DNA from: JAQICB01 sp046482735
GTDB lineage: Bacteria > Bacteroidota > Bacteroidia > Bacteroidales > UBA1715
Length of the DNA stretch: 26,470 nt
Reading direction: 5' to 3'
Assembly (NCBI GenBank): GCA_046482735.1
Contig: JAWOEL010000144.1
Coordinates: forward strand, 1-26,470
This document shows, one piece after another, positions 1 to 8,354 of the stretch. A program made the translations under genes and the position numbers. Below the pieces are notes generated by a model that made no database searches, was not told where the DNA came from, and worked only from the letters and a program-made list of their open reading frames with translations. Numbering within the stretch: position 1 is the stretch's first letter; the number at the start of each line of letters is the position of its first letter.

Positions 1-1
1 T

Positions 2-497
2 GTTGTGAATGCCTTGTTTTTGAAAGGTAAATACAGCTATACGTGATTCACTTGAATGTGAAGAAGAGTTGTGAATGCCTTGTTTTTGAAAGGTAAATAC
101 AGCCCTCATTGGATTCAAAACACTGCATAGTAGGTTGTGAATGCCTTGTTTTTGAAAGGTAAATACAGCAATCATTGCAATATACATGAATGCATTTATG
201 TTGTGAATGCCTTGTTTTTGAAAGGTAAATACAGCTAGTCTTTGGTAAACTTGTGGATACAACAGTTGTGAATGCCTTGTTTTTGAAAGGTAAATACAGC
301 TGTTCATTAGTCTTTGGTAAACTTGTGGAGTTGTGAATGCCTTGTTTTTGAAAGGTAAATACAGCACAGCTATACCCTCAGCTTGCGACAAGTCAAGTTG
401 TAAATGCCTTGTTTTTGAAAGGTAAATACAGCCTATAAACTGTAATTCCGAAGTCTGTTTTAGTTGTGAATGCCTTGTTTTTGAAAGGTTATGCAGC
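2..497 (+). CRISPR. CRISPR array, type VI-B (Cas13b)-like repeat, leader-distal end
   Basis: Eight repeats start at 2, 68, 134, 200, 265, 330, 397 and 463. Repeats 1-6 are identical 36-mers beginning GTTGTGAATG and ending GGTAAATACAGC; repeat 7 has one change (GTTGTA); repeat 8 is degenerate. Spacers are 30, 30, 30, 29, 29, 31 and 30 bp. A 36-bp repeat starting GTTG, carrying TGCCTT...TTTTTGAAAGGTA and ending ACARC is, from memory, very close to published Cas13b repeats such as that of Prevotella intermedia. In those systems this is the crRNA strand, so transcription should run rightward. The degenerate right-hand repeat agrees. Base 1 is probably the last base of another spacer, so the array and its leader continue left. 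No cas gene lies in the window. The type call is by repeat resemblance only; type II repeats were considered but fit less well. Confidence 0.95.
463..497 (+). repeat. Degenerate terminal CRISPR repeat
   Basis: The first 27 bases match the consensus repeat. The remainder reads TATGCAGC where the others have AAATACAGC, giving 35 instead of 36 bp. Decay of the 3' end of the last repeat is typical of the leader-distal end and fixes the array polarity as left to right. Confidence 0.85.
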
Positions 498-600
498 TAC
501 ATGTAGAGGATAAAAATGATTGAGGCGGTAATTTTCTGAACCAAAACCTGTAATTTTTCATGCTTTTTTCTGTCTCAAATAATGTGTGTGCGGTGTCGCA

Positions 601-625
601 TATATTTGTTTTTTGTATATTTTTG
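601..625 (+). promoter_or_regulatory. Candidate Bacteroidota -7 promoter elements
   Basis: Two exact TAnnTTTG matches lie here, TATATTTG at 601-608 and TATTTTTG at 618-625, just upstream of the ATG at 640. No convincing TTG at the usual -33 spacing is seen. In such AT-rich DNA chance matches are common, so this is tentative. Confidence 0.35.
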
Positions 626-639
626 TAAAAAATAGAATT

Positions 640-861
640 ATGGTACAGGTATTTTTAATAGCACTTGTTTTTGTCGGACTCGCTGTTGTAGGTTTGGGTG
701 TTAATATTTTTTTTAGAAAGAAAAAATTCCCTGAAACTGAAGTAGGGCAGAATAAAGATATGAGAGCTTTGGGTTTGTCGTGTGCAAAATGCAATGAAAT
801 GAAGAGTTATCGCAAGCGAAAACGATTATCAAACATTTCACTTGATATTGGCAAGCTATAA
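640..861 (+). CDS. Small single-pass membrane protein, function unknown
   Basis: The 73-residue product starts with a hydrophobic helix (about residues 2-25), followed by basic RKKK and a small cytosolic tail with a CAKC pair near residue 49. It resembles the short proteins annotated as 'membrane or secreted protein' that are widespread in Bacteroidota (a KFPETxVGxNK-like segment after the helix). The family has no known function. I start it at the ATG at 640 rather than 586, because the earlier start would put a second polar stretch before the helix and would overlap the candidate promoter. It ends 11 bases before the MFS gene, suggesting co-transcription. It sits 142 bases after the CRISPR array, but nothing in its sequence resembles the VI-B accessory proteins Csx27 or Csx28. 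Confidence 0.7.
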   Translation: MVQVFLIALVFVGLAVVGLGVNIFFRKKKFPETEVGQNKDMRALGLSCAKCNEMKSYRKRKRLSNISLDIGKL

Positions 862-872
862 GGTATATGTAA

Positions 873-2054
873 ATGAATATTCAGAATAACGTATACAAAC
901 TGTATATTATAAAATTCTCGAAATGGTTCATGCTCTATATGCCAATTATAGGGCTTTTTTATGCCGAAAATGGTCTTTCCGTAGCTGATTTATTTATTTT
1001 ACAAGCAGGATACTCTGTTGCAAGCGGTGTTTTTGAAATTCCTTCGGGATATATGGCCGATGTGTGGGGGAGAAAAAAAACACTTGTGTTGGGAAGTATA
1101 ATGGGAGCCATTGGTTTTAGTGTGTATGTAGTACATCCTACCTTTTATTATTTGTTGATTGCAGAAATAATTATGGGTATCGGGCAGAGTTTTATTTCCG
1201 GTTCCGATTCTGCAATGCTGTATGATTCGTTGTTTCATGTAAACAAGGAGAAAAAATATTTGAAGCTTGAAGGGCGTATAACTGCTCTTGGTGGATTTGC
1301 AGAAACAGCTGCTGCGGTTCTTGGTGGTACAATTGCGGTAATGCTGAGTTTACATGCGGTGTTTGTGGTTCAGGTTATAATTGCTGCATGTGCTATTCCG
1401 GCTGCCTTGTTATTAATAGAACCTCCACGGGTAAAATTGGTGCAAAAACGTTCGTTACGTGCTATTTTTTCGATTAGTTCATATGCTTTATTTAAACATA
1501 CACAATTATCGTCTGCTATTTTATTGTCGTCGGTTATTGGTACGGCAACTCTTACTATGGCGTGGCTTATTCAGGCGTATGTAGTGGAACATGCATTTTC
1601 TGAAAAAAATGTGTCGGTTCTTTGGGTTGCACTAAATCTTACTGTTGCATTGGTTTCTTTAGTCGCGGCATATTTTATGAAAAAATACGGCTTGCATAAA
1701 TTGTTATTGTCAATAGTACTTGTGGTACCTTTTACGTATTTTATAATGGGACTTTCACCGGTTGTTGTTGTTATTCCTTTATTGTTTGTGTTTTATTTTG
1801 TGCGTGGATATGCTACTCCGGTGTTAAAAGATTTAATTCAGGTACATTGCGATTCGGATATCAGGGCTACAGTTTTATCGGTCAGAGGATTAATTATTCG
1901 TATCAGTTTTGGTATTATTGCTCCTTTAATTGGTTATTTTTCTCGTGTATTTTCCTTAGATACAGCAATTTTGATAATTGCAGGAGTTTTTTCGCTGAGT
2001 ATTGGGGCTATTTATATACAATTTGTGATGCAAAAAAAACAGAATCCTTTTTAA
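873..2054 (+). CDS. MFS transporter
   Basis: This is a 393-residue hydrophobic protein with about 12 predicted membrane helices. It carries the major facilitator loop 2-3 signature at residues 59-69 (GYMADVWGRKK) and a GIGQSFISGSDSAMLYDSL stretch near helix 4 that is common in the general MFS_1 group. It should move a small solute across the inner membrane by a proton-coupled or uniport mechanism, but the substrate cannot be read from the sequence. The start ATG follows the small membrane protein gene by 11 bases with no clear Shine-Dalgarno, as usual in Bacteroidota, so the two may form an operon. A second, unrelated-looking MFS gene lies at 7046-8284. Confidence 0.88.
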   Translation: MNIQNNVYKLYIIKFSKWFMLYMPIIGLFYAENGLSVADLFILQAGYSVASGVFEIPSGYMADVWGRKKTLVLGSIMGAIGFSVYVVHPTFYYLLIAEIIMGIGQSFISGSDSAMLYDSLFHVNKEKKYLKLEGRITALGGFAETAAAVLGGTIAVMLSLHAVFVVQVIIAACAIPAALLLIEPPRVKLVQKRSLRAIFSISSYALFKHTQLSSAILLSSVIGTATLTMAWLIQAYVVEHAFSEKNVSVLWVALNLTVALVSLVAAYFMKKYGLHKLLLSIVLVVPFTYFIMGLSPVVVVIPLLFVFYFVRGYATPVLKDLIQVHCDSDIRATVLSVRGLIIRISFGIIAPLIGYFSRVFSLDTAILIIAGVFSLSIGAIYIQFVMQKKQNPF

Positions 2055-2130
2055 ACTGCTCTCGTATAATTAGCGTGATTAAAAAAAAAAACGTAATTTT
2101 ATTTTTTTAAAAAATTAGAAACAGCAGGTT

Positions 2131-4854
2131 ATGAAACATAGTGTAGTAGTATTTATTGTAATGATGTTTTCAGTACAATTGTTTGCGCAGGAAGAATTGT
2201 ACGAAATGATTGAGAATAATGAGTTAGAAAAAGCTCATACAAAAGCAAAAATCGGGATAGACAAAAGATCTACATATGCCTTATATTATCATGTGCTCGG
2301 AAAAGTGTATGCTGATACAGATTTTGCACAATATGACCTGATGGAGGCGTATCATTATTTTGACAGAGCACTGCATTTTTATGAAAGAACCGGTAGTTTT
2401 GATCGGAGACGATATGATAATATACCCTTAAATGAGGAAATTATTGTTGCTGATTTGGAGCGTGTTGCTGAGAATATTTTACAGCTTGGTGTAGCCGAAG
2501 ATTCAATTCCGTACCTGAATGCTTTTATAGATACGTATGAAAAGGCTTCAAAAGAAACGCAACAAAAAGTGATATATGTTCGTGATAGCTTGGCTTTTGT
2601 GCGAGCAAAACTGGATGGAACTGTAGACTCATTTAATGAATTTTTGGAAACGTATACAGAATCTGATTTTACTGATACTGCTATTGCTTCGCGAAATAAA
2701 ATTGCGTATGACGAGGCTATCAAAGAAAAAACAAAAAAAGCGTATAAACATTTTTTAGATACATATCCGGAAGCAGAGCAAGTTGAGGAAATACAATTTG
2801 CATACGATGCTTTGTTTTTTGATGAAATGACCAAAGACGGAAGTTATAAAAGTTATGTAAAATACTTAAAAAAATATCCGAAATCACCAGTTGCAAAATA
2901 TGCTATTCGTGGTATGATTGATATTGCAAAAGACCAAAAAGATTTGGGGTTATTAAAGCGTACGGTAGCGTATAGTAAAAATATAAATTATAATTATGCA
3001 TTGTATGAATACTATAAAGAATTAACGTCCGACGGTGAGTATGCTACGTTAGTGAAATTTATACATGAATATGGAAATATTCCTTTTGTTGAAGTTGTGC
3101 AGCGTGATATGGATATTGCAGAAATTGGAGAAAATCTGGAAATGCATAAAGGTTATATTGCCGAACGTGAGGGAGATTATATGAATTATATTCGAATGGC
3201 TGCTCCCAAAGATAAGGCATTTGTCGCGTTGCAACGGTTAATTTCAAATGATATTCGTAATCATGATTGGGACAGAGCTTTAGCTACGGTAGCTGATATG
3301 CAAAAAAATTTCGGAAAAAGTCATTCTCAGGTTAATAATTTAATGAGCATGCTTGCGTCTGAGTATGATAAAGCAATAGAGGTGAAAGAAATACCCGGAC
3401 ATGTGAATACTCGTAAAGGTGGTGAATATTCGCCGGTGTTGACATTAGATTCAAAAACTATGTTTTTTTGTGGAAAAAAACGTGAAGATAATATTGGTGG
3501 TGAAGATATTTTTAAGACAACGTATGATACTGAATTAGGAGAGTGGGGAAAACCTACATTAATAGAAAAACTTTCAACAAGTCATTCAAATGATGCTCCG
3601 GTAAGTATTACTTCTGATGGTACCAAAATGATTTTTTTTAAAGAGGGTGTTATTTCTTATGCAATTAAGGATAAAGATGGTTGGGGTGCCGGAGTTGAAA
3701 TGCCGGGTAAAATAAATGAAACACAATGGAGTGCAGATGCCATGATTTCAAGTGATGGAAATACGTTGATTTTTGCATCTATTCGTCCCCAGAATTATAA
3801 TTATTTTACTGATCCTTCGTATGTTGTGCCGTATTATCATGGAGCTTTTTTGCATCAGTCCGATATTTATTTTGCTCCACGTACCAAAGATGGTTGGGGA
3901 GAACCCATAAATGCAGGTCCGGTTATTAATACTATTTATACTGATCGGAGTCCGTTTTTGCATCCGGATATGAAAACATTATACTTTAGTTCTGATGGTC
4001 ATGGTGGTATGGGTGGTATGGATGTGTTTATGTCTAAACGTTTAGCTGACACGTGTTGGGATTGTTGGAGTAAACCTGTCAATTTAGGAAAAGAAATTAA
4101 TGACCAGGAAGATAATTGGGGCTATAGAATAACTACTGATGGTGAATTTGCTTATTTTGCTGCTCGAAAACCTGATGTTCCTGATCATGATATATTTTAT
4201 GTACAGCTTCCGGATGATGTGCGTCCGCAAAAAGTGACAACTATTGAGGGGAAATTGGTAAATAAAGATGGTGTTCCTATTGGAGCTACAATTATTTGGG
4301 AGGATTTGGAAACTGGAAATGAAATAGGGCAGTCACAGTCAAATCCTGAAACAGGTGAGTATGTTATGGCTTTGCCTCATGGTAAAGTATACGGGTATTA
4401 TGTCTATGATGATAAATACTATCCGTTATCGCATAATATTGATTTGACGAAAAAGAAAAAACCGAAAAAAATTAAACAAGAAATGACTGCGGTTTCGTAT
4501 AATGAAATGCATGATCAGGGAAAAGCAGTGCAATTAAATAATTTATTCTTTAACACGAATGAAAGTACAATTTTGCCTCATTCTATTCCTGAGTTGAAGC
4601 GTGCGGCACAGATTATTAAAAAATATAATAAAAAGGTGGAAATTTCCGGACATACTGATAATGTGGGTTCTGCTGAATTTAATGTGGGTCTGTCGCTTCG
4701 TCGTGCACAATCGGTTCGGGATTTTTTGGTTGAAGAGGGCTGTGATTCTTCTTTGTTTGTAATAGAAGGATATGGTTTGCGAAAACCTATTGCAACTAAT
4801 GAAACTGTAGAAGGTCGAGCTAAAAACAGACGGGTTGAGTTGCGGTTTTTGTAA
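2131..4854 (+). CDS. OmpA-family envelope protein with TPR-like and PD40 beta-propeller domains
   Basis: The 907-residue product has a signal peptide (residues 1-20, ending FAQ), a helical TPR-like region to about 400, then five PD40/WD40-like repeats starting near 432, 487, 534, 605 and 661 (pattern xxPVxTxDxKTMFF), a carboxypeptidase-regulatory-like beta domain at about 700-775, and a C-terminal OmpA domain from about 797. The OmpA domain shows the peptidoglycan-binding motif GHTDNVGSAEFN near 840 and a closing NRRVELRFL. Such proteins are exported to the periplasm and bind peptidoglycan noncovalently. Relatives with this domain order include PorE-like components linked to type IX secretion in Bacteroidota, but no Por/Gld gene is nearby, so that link is only inference. 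It appears monocistronic. Confidence 0.9.
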   Translation: MKHSVVVFIVMMFSVQLFAQEELYEMIENNELEKAHTKAKIGIDKRSTYALYYHVLGKVYADTDFAQYDLMEAYHYFDRALHFYERTGSFDRRRYDNIPLNEEIIVADLERVAENILQLGVAEDSIPYLNAFIDTYEKASKETQQKVIYVRDSLAFVRAKLDGTVDSFNEFLETYTESDFTDTAIASRNKIAYDEAIKEKTKKAYKHFLDTYPEAEQVEEIQFAYDALFFDEMTKDGSYKSYVKYLKKYPKSPVAKYAIRGMIDIAKDQKDLGLLKRTVAYSKNINYNYALYEYYKELTSDGEYATLVKFIHEYGNIPFVEVVQRDMDIAEIGENLEMHKGYIAEREGDYMNYIRMAAPKDKAFVALQRLISNDIRNHDWDRALATVADMQKNFGKSHSQVNNLMSMLASEYDKAIEVKEIPGHVNTRKGGEYSPVLTLDSKTMFFCGKKREDNIGGEDIFKTTYDTELGEWGKPTLIEKLSTSHSNDAPVSITSDGTKMIFFKEGVISYAIKDKDGWGAGVEMPGKINETQWSADAMISSDGNTLIFASIRPQNYNYFTDPSYVVPYYHGAFLHQSDIYFAPRTKDGWGEPINAGPVINTIYTDRSPFLHPDMKTLYFSSDGHGGMGGMDVFMSKRLADTCWDCWSKPVNLGKEINDQEDNWGYRITTDGEFAYFAARKPDVPDHDIFYVQLPDDVRPQKVTTIEGKLVNKDGVPIGATIIWEDLETGNEIGQSQSNPETGEYVMALPHGKVYGYYVYDDKYYPLSHNIDLTKKKKPKKIKQEMTAVSYNEMHDQGKAVQLNNLFFNTNESTILPHSIPELKRAAQIIKKYNKKVEISGHTDNVGSAEFNVGLSLRRAQSVRDFLVEEGCDSSLFVIEGYGLRKPIATNETVEGRAKNRRVELRFL

Positions 4855-4953
4855 TGAAAGTAGACCGGTAGTAGTTTTTGCTCGTGTTATTCGGGTACGG
4901 GTAGAAATAATGCATAAGTATGAAGCTGTCTGAAAAAACAAGTTTTGGTTTTA

Positions 4954-5013
4954 ACTATTTTATACGTTAAAAAATAGTATTTATCAGAGACAGAGAAAAG
5001 ATTGTTCTGATAA
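4954..5013. promoter_or_regulatory. Two inverted repeats upstream of uvrB
   Basis: ACTATTTT (4954-4961) pairs with AAAATAGT (4971-4978), and TTATCAGA (4981-4988) with TCTGATAA (5006-5013). Both are perfect 8-bp arms within 95 bases of the uvrB start. They could be an operator or leader hairpins. No LexA box known to me fits. Confidence 0.35.
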
Positions 5014-5048
5014 ACGCCGGGTAGTGTGGAATATAAACAGGTAAAGAA

Positions 5049-7046
5049 GTGAAATTTACTATAGAATCAGAATACAAACCAACGGGAGATCAGCCCCAAG
5101 CTATAAAACAACTTGTAAAGGGCGTTACACGTGGTGATGATGCTCAAGTTCTGTTAGGAGTGACAGGTTCGGGCAAAACATTTTCTGTGGCAAATGTTAT
5201 CACTGAAGTTGAAAAACCGACATTAATATTAAGTCACAATAAAACCTTAGCAGCACAGCTCTATAATGAGTTTTGTCATTTTTTTCCAAACAACGCAGTT
5301 GAATATTTTGTTTCGTATTATGATTATTATCAGCCGGAAGCGTATATACCAACAACCAATACATATATAGAGAAAGATTTGTCTATAAATGAAGAGATTG
5401 AAAAATTGCGTTTGCGTGCAACCGGAACATTATTGACAGGTCGTAGAGATGTTATTATTGTATCATCAGTTTCATGTATATATGGTATTGGTAATCCGGC
5501 CAGCTTTAACGAACGGGCAATGGTAATTAAAAAAGGCCAGTTAATAGACCGTGATGTATTATTGCGAAATTTGGTTGATAATCTATATTCTCGCAATGAG
5601 GTTGATTTTAAACGAGGAAATTTTCGAGTAAAAGGTGATACTATAGATATTTTTTTAGCTTCCGGCGATTTTGCGTATCGTATAGAGATGTGGGATAATG
5701 AAATAGATGAAATTTCAATAATTATTCCTGATACCGGTTTGGTAATGGATAGAGTAGAGCAAGCAACTATTTTTCCGGCAAATTTGTTTATTACCAGTAA
5801 AGACGGTATGTGGATGGCCATAGAGCAAATTCAAAAAGATATGGTTGAGCAAGTTTCTTTTCTCGAATCGATTGGAAAAAATCTTGAAGCTAAGCGTTTG
5901 CAAGAACGGGTAGAGTATGACCTGGAAATGATTAAAGAATTAGGCTACTGTTCCGGTATAGAGAATTATTCTCGTTATTTTGATGGTCGACCTGCCGGAA
6001 GTAGACCATTCTGTTTGTTAGACTATTTTCCAGATGATTATTTAATGGTTATTGATGAAAGTCATGTTACTATTCCTCAAATTCGTGGAATGTATGGTGG
6101 AGATAAATCAAGAAAAATGAATTTGGTAGAACACGGTTTTCGTTTACCAGCTGCTTTGGATAATCGTCCATTACAGTTTGATGAGTTTGAATCGTTATGT
6201 CCGCAAGTGTTGTATGTGAGTGCTACACCGGCAGATTATGAACTGGAACAAACAGGTGGCGTTATTGTTGAACAGGTTATTCGTCCTACCGGTTTGTTAG
6301 ATCCTTCTATAGAGGTGCGTCCCAGCCTTAATCAAATTGATGATTTGATAAGTGAAATTAATGAGAGAAAAGAAAAAAAGGAACGAGTATTAGTTACAAC
6401 TCTCACCAAACGCATGGCAGAAGAGTTACAAAAATATTTTGAAAAGTTGCGCATTCGCAGTGCTTATATTCATTCTGATGTAGATACACTTGACCGGGTA
6501 GAAATAATAGATAATCTCCGCGAAGGAAAGTTTGATGTGTTGGTGGGGGTAAACTTATTACGAGAGGGGCTGGATTTACCTGAAGTATCTTTGGTTGCAA
6601 TTATAGATGCCGATAAAGAAGGTTTTTTGAGAAGTGAACGGTCATTGACTCAAACAGCCGGACGTGCAGCACGAAATGTAAATGGCCTGGTTATTATGTA
6701 TGCCGATAAAATTACCAAGAGTATGAAAAAAACTATTGATGAAACAAACAGGCGGCGGGAGAAACAATTGGCATATAATGAAGAGCATGGTATTACACCC
6801 ACACAAATTAAAAAAGAATTGGGTAGCATGATGCAACGCGGTATGTATGTCGAAAATTCGGAAGATAGAAAAAACGTAGCTGCAGATCCGGTTATGCAAT
6901 ATATGGATGCGAAAGCCTTAAAAAAAGCTATTGACAAAACACAAAAAGATATGCAGAAAGCAGCTAAAGAATTAGACTTTAATACTGCTGCACGGCTTCG
7001 TGATGAAATGTTTGAATTAGAAAAACTTTTAGCACAAAAATCATAA
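5049..7046 (+). CDS. uvrB: UvrABC system protein B
   Basis: UvrB is the damage-verifying helicase-like subunit of nucleotide excision repair; it receives damaged DNA from UvrA and recruits UvrC. The 665 residues match the usual length (about 670). Visible are Walker A GVTGSGKT at 37-44, the damage-probing beta-hairpin region YYDYYQPEAYIPTTNTY at 90-106, the DEAD-like motif VIDESH near 333, the helicase motif GRAARN at 538-543, and a C-terminal UVR motif (ELDFNTAARLRDEMFELE) that contacts UvrC. The start is GTG at 5049; the product then begins with the canonical KFxIxSxYxPxGDQPxAI, so the start is well supported. The stop codon overlaps the start of the next MFS gene (TAATG). Confidence 0.98.
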   Translation: MKFTIESEYKPTGDQPQAIKQLVKGVTRGDDAQVLLGVTGSGKTFSVANVITEVEKPTLILSHNKTLAAQLYNEFCHFFPNNAVEYFVSYYDYYQPEAYIPTTNTYIEKDLSINEEIEKLRLRATGTLLTGRRDVIIVSSVSCIYGIGNPASFNERAMVIKKGQLIDRDVLLRNLVDNLYSRNEVDFKRGNFRVKGDTIDIFLASGDFAYRIEMWDNEIDEISIIIPDTGLVMDRVEQATIFPANLFITSKDGMWMAIEQIQKDMVEQVSFLESIGKNLEAKRLQERVEYDLEMIKELGYCSGIENYSRYFDGRPAGSRPFCLLDYFPDDYLMVIDESHVTIPQIRGMYGGDKSRKMNLVEHGFRLPAALDNRPLQFDEFESLCPQVLYVSATPADYELEQTGGVIVEQVIRPTGLLDPSIEVRPSLNQIDDLISEINERKEKKERVLVTTLTKRMAEELQKYFEKLRIRSAYIHSDVDTLDRVEIIDNLREGKFDVLVGVNLLREGLDLPEVSLVAIIDADKEGFLRSERSLTQTAGRAARNVNGLVIMYADKITKSMKKTIDETNRRREKQLAYNEEHGITPTQIKKELGSMMQRGMYVENSEDRKNVAADPVMQYMDAKALKKAIDKTQKDMQKAAKELDFNTAARLRDEMFELEKLLAQKS

Positions 7047-8284
7047 TGCGTGTATATCGCTTTAAGGCATATTATACCCTTTCTTTGCTGGTACTTATTT
7101 ATATGTTCGATTTTGCCGATCGAAAAATCATGTCGGTATTGTTTCCATTAATTAAACAAGACTGGCATATAAGTGATGTACAGTTAAGTTTAATTGGAGG
7201 TGTTGTGTCTATTATGGTAGCTGTTTTTGTTATCCCTGCATCTATAATGGTAGATAGGTGGAGTAGGAAAAAAATGATAATATTGATGGTTTTAATATGG
7301 AGTACCATGACATTGTTATGTGCTTTTGCTCAGGAATATTATCAGTTATTATTGTTTCGTGCACTGATAGGTTTGGGAGAAGCAGCGTATGCTCCGGCAG
7401 CTATTGCATTAATCTCTAAAATTTTTCCATCTCGGCGTCGGGGTACGTATATTGGAATATATGATGCTGCATCACCTTTGGGAATAGCACTTGGTATGAC
7501 AGTAGGAGGGTATATCGGTATGATATATGGTTGGCAGTATGCTTTGGGGCTTGTTTCGGTTCCCGGATTTATATTGGCAGGGTTGTTTATGTTTGCAAAA
7601 GATTATAAGACAGTGCCTTTATATGCCCAAAGTAAAAAAACGTACTTTCGTATTTCTACTCTATTTCATTTATTTTCCAAGCAATCATTAGTTATGGTTT
7701 TTATAGCTTTTGCCGGTGTTGTTGGTGTAAATACTGCTATGATAGACTGGGCACCAAGTTATTTTGTTCGCTTTTATGGTGTAACCGAGCATATGTCGGG
7801 TAGTATATCTGCTCTTATAGCAGTAAGTGTTCTTGTGGGTGCACCCTTGGGTGGTTGGTTAGGAGATGTGCTTCATAAAAAATATACGAATGGTTTATTA
7901 TTGGTATCGGGTGTGTCAACCGCTATTTCTGCTATTTGTTTGGGGGCAGCATTACTTTCACCTCACTTAGGAGTTGCTATTGCTGCGTTTTGTTTGTTTG
8001 GAATATCGAGTGTTGCTTGTTTAGCACCGGGCACGGCGGTGATTCAAAATCTTGTACAGCCGGGTATACGAAGCATGGCATATGGGGTAAATGTGCTCAT
8101 TATGAATATTTTTGGTGCATTCTTGTGTGTGTTTGCTGTAGGTGTGCTTTCGGATATGTTTAATTTACGTATTGGTTTAGCAATATTACCTGTAATAATG
8201 GGGGGAGCTTCTCTTTTTTTCTTTCTGGCAATACAGTCATATTATACAAACTATATTTCAGTAAGTCGGGAAATAGTTGAGTAA
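7046..8284 (+). CDS. MFS transporter (Spinster-like)
   Basis: This 412-residue protein has about 12 predicted membrane helices. Residues 20-30 (MFDFADRKIMS) and the loop motif VDRWSRKK at 69-76 match the MFS_1 family, with the 'DR-x-x-x' after helix 1 seen in Spinster-type and related carriers. The segment RALIGLGEAAYAPAAIALI is the typical helix 4 region of that group. The substrate is unknown. Its ATG shares a base with the uvrB stop (TAATG), which implies one transcript and probable translational coupling. It ends 70 bases before the convergent methyltransferase gene, and no strong terminator is visible there. Confidence 0.88.
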   Translation: MRVYRFKAYYTLSLLVLIYMFDFADRKIMSVLFPLIKQDWHISDVQLSLIGGVVSIMVAVFVIPASIMVDRWSRKKMIILMVLIWSTMTLLCAFAQEYYQLLLFRALIGLGEAAYAPAAIALISKIFPSRRRGTYIGIYDAASPLGIALGMTVGGYIGMIYGWQYALGLVSVPGFILAGLFMFAKDYKTVPLYAQSKKTYFRISTLFHLFSKQSLVMVFIAFAGVVGVNTAMIDWAPSYFVRFYGVTEHMSGSISALIAVSVLVGAPLGGWLGDVLHKKYTNGLLLVSGVSTAISAICLGAALLSPHLGVAIAAFCLFGISSVACLAPGTAVIQNLVQPGIRSMAYGVNVLIMNIFGAFLCVFAVGVLSDMFNLRIGLAILPVIMGGASLFFFLAIQSYYTNYISVSREIVE

Positions 8285-8354
8285 ATGTGCGTTGACAAAT
8301 TGAGTGTGTGTGTGAAATAAATGTTCATGAGCATACCTTGCATATTGCAACAGC

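Noticed and set aside
1..497. Type II (Cas9) array
   Set aside because: Bacteroidota type II repeats known to me are longer or differ in sequence; the internal TTTTTGAAAGGTA and 36-bp length fit VI-B better. No tracrRNA-like anti-repeat was seen in the window, though its absence is not decisive.
640..2054. Csx27/Csx28 accessory genes
   Set aside because: The first is a one-helix protein of a widespread family and the second is a normal 12-helix MFS carrier with its signature loop; neither looks like a VI-B accessory.
2379..2834. 151-codon minus-strand open frame
   Set aside because: It lies wholly within the OmpA-family gene on the opposite strand and its product shows no domain or sensible composition.
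4543..4941. 132-codon minus-strand open frame
   Set aside because: It is mostly antisense to the conserved OmpA domain, with no recognisable features.
5330..5821. 163-codon minus-strand open frame
   Set aside because: Antisense shadow of uvrB, which is conserved throughout.
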